From: JBDNFP01 sp041689775
GTDB taxonomy: Bacteria > Bacteroidota > Bacteroidia > Cytophagales > Spirosomataceae
Assembly: GCA_041689775.1 (NCBI GenBank)
Contig: JBDNFP010000439.1
Span: 1-36,538, forward strand
DNA length: 36,538 nucleotides
Direction: 5' to 3'
Shown one piece after another: positions 34,258-36,538 of the stretch. A model generated the notes under the pieces. It was not told the DNA's origin, searched no databases, and saw nothing but the letters and a program-made list of their open reading frames with translations. Made by a program: the position numbers and the translations under genes. The stretch's first letter is position 1, and every line of letters begins with the position of its first letter.

Positions 34258-35646
34258 ATGACCATAAAGCCTTACTTCCTTATTTTATTAGCGGTAATTG
34301 GTATTTTACCCGCCGCTCAGGCTCAGACGCCTTTTGAATCCGATTCTATTTTCATCAAAAAGATTTTCAGCGAAGCCTTGGCCAACGGTAAATCCTACGA
34401 ATGGTTGCGGGTGCTCACCACCCAAATTGGCGGCAGATTGAGCGGTTCTGACGGAGCCGTAAAAGCAGTAGTGTACACCCAAAAGGTAATGGAAGACGAA
34501 GGGTTTGATAAAGTATTCCTTCAAAAAACCGAAGTGCCGCATTGGGTGCGGGGAGCGGCCGAACAAGCCTACTTTCAATCGGGCAAGAAAAAGGTACAGG
34601 TACCCATCGCGGCCTTGGGAGGATCGGTGGCAACGTCTAAGGCCGGAGTAAAAGCGGAGATCATTGAAGTAAAAAGCTTTCTTGAGCTACGAGCTTTGGG
34701 TAAAGAGAAGGTAGCCGGAAAGATCGTTTTTTTTAATCGTCCTATGGACCCCACTCAGCTGAGTACCTTCGATGCTTACCGGGGAGCGGTGGACCAACGC
34801 GGCAATGGTGCCACGGAGGCCTCAAAGCTGGGCGCAGTGGGTGCCATTGTGCGTTCCATGACCACCCGGATGGATGATTTTCCTCATACCGGGGGGATGC
34901 GCTATGGTCCGGGAGTACCGTTGATACCGACGGCCGCCATCAGTACCAACGGAGCGGAACTGCTCAGTAAGGCAATCAAGGATAATCCCGCAATCCAGTT
35001 CTATTTTAAGCAAAATTGTGAAACATTACCCGATGCGCTTTCGCACAACGTCGTTGGTGAGCTCAAAGGAAGTACCAATGCAAACGAAATTATTGTGGTT
35101 GGCGGCCACCTCGATTCTTGGGATCTAGCCCAAGGCGCCCACGATGATGGCACCGGCTGTGTACAGGCTATCGAAGCGCTGCGCATCCTTAAAACCTTAG
35201 GCTATATTCCCAAGCGTACTTTGCGGTCGGTTATGTTTATGAACGAGGAAAATGGCCTGCGGGGAGGTGTTACCTACGCGGATTCTGCCAGAATAAACAG
35301 TGAAGTGCATTTGGCAGCCATTGAATCCGACCGGGGAGGTTTTACACCATTAGGGTTTGGTTTGGTGGGTACTACCGCCAAGAAAGCAAAGATTCAGTCG
35401 TGGCAACCGTTGTTTGCGAGCTATGGCATCTACGAAATTGGTCCCGGCGGGGGTGGAGCGGACATTGGCCCTTTGGGACAGCAAGGTGCTACGCTTCTTG
35501 GCCTGATTCCCGATTCCCAGCGCTATTTTGATTACCATCACGCAGGATCTGATACCCTCGATGCCGTCAGTAAGCGGGAGTTGGAAATGGGAGGCGCCGC
35601 GATGGCGGCTATGCTATATTTGATTGATAAATATGGTTTGGAATAG
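34258..35646 (+). CDS. Secreted M28-family zinc aminopeptidase/carboxypeptidase
   Basis: A 462-residue exported metallopeptidase. The signal peptide is TIKPYFLILLAVIGILPAAQ, with cleavage expected after QAQ. A PA (protease-associated) insert lies at about 125-240 (AGKIVFFNRPMD, KLGAVGAIVRSM). The M28 catalytic domain follows, with zinc-ligand motifs GGHLDSWD, GAHDDGTG, NEENGLRGG (general-base and ligand glutamates), AIESDRGG and a final DYHHAGSDT, all intact. It resembles glutamate carboxypeptidase-like and aminopeptidase S-like enzymes, so peptide or amino-acid scavenging in the periplasm or outside is likely. The ATG at 34258 follows the terminator of the preceding gene; longer upstream frames run through that gene and terminator and are rejected. 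Confidence 0.92.
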   Translation: MTIKPYFLILLAVIGILPAAQAQTPFESDSIFIKKIFSEALANGKSYEWLRVLTTQIGGRLSGSDGAVKAVVYTQKVMEDEGFDKVFLQKTEVPHWVRGAAEQAYFQSGKKKVQVPIAALGGSVATSKAGVKAEIIEVKSFLELRALGKEKVAGKIVFFNRPMDPTQLSTFDAYRGAVDQRGNGATEASKLGAVGAIVRSMTTRMDDFPHTGGMRYGPGVPLIPTAAISTNGAELLSKAIKDNPAIQFYFKQNCETLPDALSHNVVGELKGSTNANEIIVVGGHLDSWDLAQGAHDDGTGCVQAIEALRILKTLGYIPKRTLRSVMFMNEENGLRGGVTYADSARINSEVHLAAIESDRGGFTPLGFGLVGTTAKKAKIQSWQPLFASYGIYEIGPGGGGADIGPLGQQGATLLGLIPDSQRYFDYHHAGSDTLDAVSKRELEMGGAAMAAMLYLIDKYGLE

Positions 35647-36080
35647 TAGTCTTAGTCGGGAGTTGAGTTAAGGCGCTATTGCAGATCGGGACGTTGAAGG
35701 GGATTAAAGAATAAGTTGGTACTTTGGGCTGTGGAGATACAGCCAAAAGTACCAACTTATTCTTGACAGCGATTCCCATTCCCCGGATAGTGAGGCGCCC
35801 GTTGCCTAGGGCCTCATGAATAGTGATTCTTTCGCTGATATAGATAATGGCTTAAAGAAGGGGGTACTCATAGGCAGGTTGCTGTTTTTTCATCGTTAGT
35901 ACAAGGCGAGATTGTGATGGCTGGATTTACTTCGTATTTTTCATAATCCAAAATTGATGAAGCAAAATGCACTTAGTAAAGATGGAGATAGGCGACTACT
36001 TACCTTAATCTCAAAAAAGTTATCCAACCAAAGCACTAAATAGGGACTTTTAGTTTGCTTAGATAAGCTCCGGTAATAAT
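35647..36080. other. Intergenic region with one long hairpin
   Basis: 434 bases without a gene I can support. The long inverted repeat at 35707-35764 is the only clear element. The rest (35765-36080) shows no good coding frame, terminator or promoter. It lies between a housekeeping-type gene and IS-associated debris. Confidence 0.5.
35707..35764. repeat. 26-base inverted repeat (long hairpin)
   Basis: The arms 35707-35732 and 35739-35764 match at 25 of 26 positions, with a 6-base loop (GGAGAT); the single mismatch is G/A. The stem is unusually long and only moderately GC-rich, and no T-run follows. It could act as a terminator of the M28 gene, about 60 bases after its stop, or be a remnant of a small palindromic mobile element. 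Confidence 0.8.
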
Positions 36081-36356
36081 TTAAGAAGTTTCAAGAGCCT
36101 CGGTATTTCTCTTAGATAATAATTCTATTTTTTTCTTATTTGTATTCATTTGATGTAAAACTAGTGCGTCATAATCACTGGCTTCACCAGAAGCTTTACT
36201 AAATAGAATAAAAAGTTCCAGTCCCAAGAGAAGAAGAAACCATATAAACCAGACTACTGTTGCTGGTATGGAATTCTCTAATAGTTCAAGCATCAAATCA
36301 AGTTCGTCCAAAAAACCTACTTTAGATTTTATTTCCTCTTCAATACGGGGCCGCAA
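36081..36356 (-). pseudogene. DUF4407-like membrane protein, C-terminal fragment
   Basis: Ninety-one residues from a TTG to TAA at 36081-36083. The frame is open further upstream to 36473 (stop TAG at 36474-36476) without any ATG. It has a coil-like start (RPRIEEEIKSKVGFLDELD), one membrane segment (VVWFIWFLLLLGLELFILF) and SDYDALVLHQMNTNKKKIE. This order, a helix, a single hydrophobic segment and a YDAL motif, resembles the C-terminus of DUF4407 proteins, which are usually several hundred residues with more membrane segments. The missing N-terminal part and a transposase starting at 36444 on the other strand suggest truncation by an insertion. The family assignment is from memory and moderate. 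Confidence 0.45.
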
Positions 36357-36431
36357 TGTTAATAAAAGACTGTCCTTACTTGATTTTTGATTTCTTAAAT
36401 TTTCGGTACTGGGTATATAATTTATGATTCG

Positions 36432-36439
36432 TAACTTTG
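36432..36439 (+). promoter_or_regulatory. Probable -7 box of the right-edge transposase
   Basis: An exact TAACTTTG ends 4 bases before the ATG at 36444. A clear -33 TTG at the usual distance is not seen. At this spacing transcription would start at or next to the ATG, giving a leaderless mRNA. Confidence 0.45.
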
Positions 36440-36443
36440 TGCC

Positions 36444-36538
36444 ATGGATCTTGACTTTGACAAATACAAACTGCTACAATACTGCACCAATGAATCGTGC
36501 AAATACCATAACCAAATTGGCTTGGGCAACATATGCAC
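36444..36538 (+). CDS. Transposase N-terminus (partial, runs off the window)
   Basis: The frame from ATG 36444 is open to the window end (31 complete codons) and begins with the acidic/aromatic MDLDFDKYKLLQYC. Cysteines and a histidine in YCTNESCKYH look like the first half of a zinc ribbon, as at the N-terminus of IS1-like transposases of Bacteroidota. The rest is outside the window, so the family is an inference. It is a different element from the transposase tail at 1-120, as far as the two fragments can be compared. Confidence 0.5.
   Translation, partial: MDLDFDKYKLLQYCTNESCKYHNQIGLGNIC

Overview
The window looks like a chromosomal segment of a Bacteroidota bacterium, most likely order Cytophagales (Spirosoma/Dyadobacter-like). 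The evidence is two PorP/SprF-family proteins, a giant DUF11 protein with a gliding-motility (CHU_C, type B) C-terminal sorting domain, PD40/OmpA architecture, an ECF sigma factor, exact TAnnTTTG -7 boxes (TAACTTTG) upstream of several genes, and no obvious Shine-Dalgarno sequences. Taxonomy is inferred from gene content only.

Layout. (1) 1-340: the C-terminal tail of a transposase, then a small unidentified ORF. (2) 391-4929, minus strand: rarA, an SDR oxidoreductase coupled to an ECF sigma factor gene, and adenine deaminase. (3) 5094-10673, plus strand: a catabolic cluster for a 6-deoxyhexose, best read as non-phosphorylating L-fucose oxidation. It holds a UxaA-type sugar-acid dehydratase, a 2-keto-3-deoxy-fuconate dehydrogenase (SDR), a 2,4-diketo-3-deoxy-fuconate hydrolase (FAH family), a fuconolactonase (amidohydrolase) and a sugar mutarotase. 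It ends with an exported endonuclease/exonuclease/phosphatase-fold protein that has lost catalytic residues. (4) 10674-11889: a structured intergenic region with a possible minus-strand small RNA, an NTF2-like secreted protein, and a GNAT acetyltransferase pseudogene with four lesions. (5) 11949-16975: cmk, an FAD-dependent oxidoreductase and a large PD40/outer-membrane barrel protein, tightly packed as an operon. (6) 17714-28857: a type IX secretion (T9SS) surface module, made of a ~2200-residue adhesin, PorP/SprF, a TPR-PD40-OmpA protein broken by a single-base frameshift, and a second PorP/SprF. (7) 28969-33264: sucA-sucB (2-oxoglutarate dehydrogenase E1 and E2). (8) 33381-35646: a lipoprotein and a secreted M28 peptidase, each preceded by a clear terminator. 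(9) 35647-36538: a long hairpin, an N-terminally truncated DUF4407-like gene on the minus strand, and the start of another insertion-sequence transposase that probably interrupted it.

How the parts work together. In the sugar cluster the mutarotase supplies the right anomer, a dehydrogenase not present here makes the lactone, the lactonase opens it, UxaA dehydrates the acid, the SDR oxidises the 2-keto-3-deoxy acid, and the FAH protein cleaves it, expected products being pyruvate and L-lactate. No transporter, first-step dehydrogenase or dedicated regulator is visible. In the T9SS block, the CHU_C domain of the adhesin needs the type IX machinery, and the PorP/SprF neighbours are the expected outer-membrane partners.

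Both window edges carry pieces of insertion sequences, and there are at least three broken genes (GNAT, OmpA/PD40, DUF4407). No tRNA, rRNA or CRISPR array was seen. I did not find a convincing wholly new system. The best leads are the dehydratase substitution in the fucose pathway, the probable EEP pseudoenzyme, the frameshifted OmpA gene, the nine-fold Cys-rich repeat in the adhesin, and the possible small RNA at about 10.76-10.85 kb.
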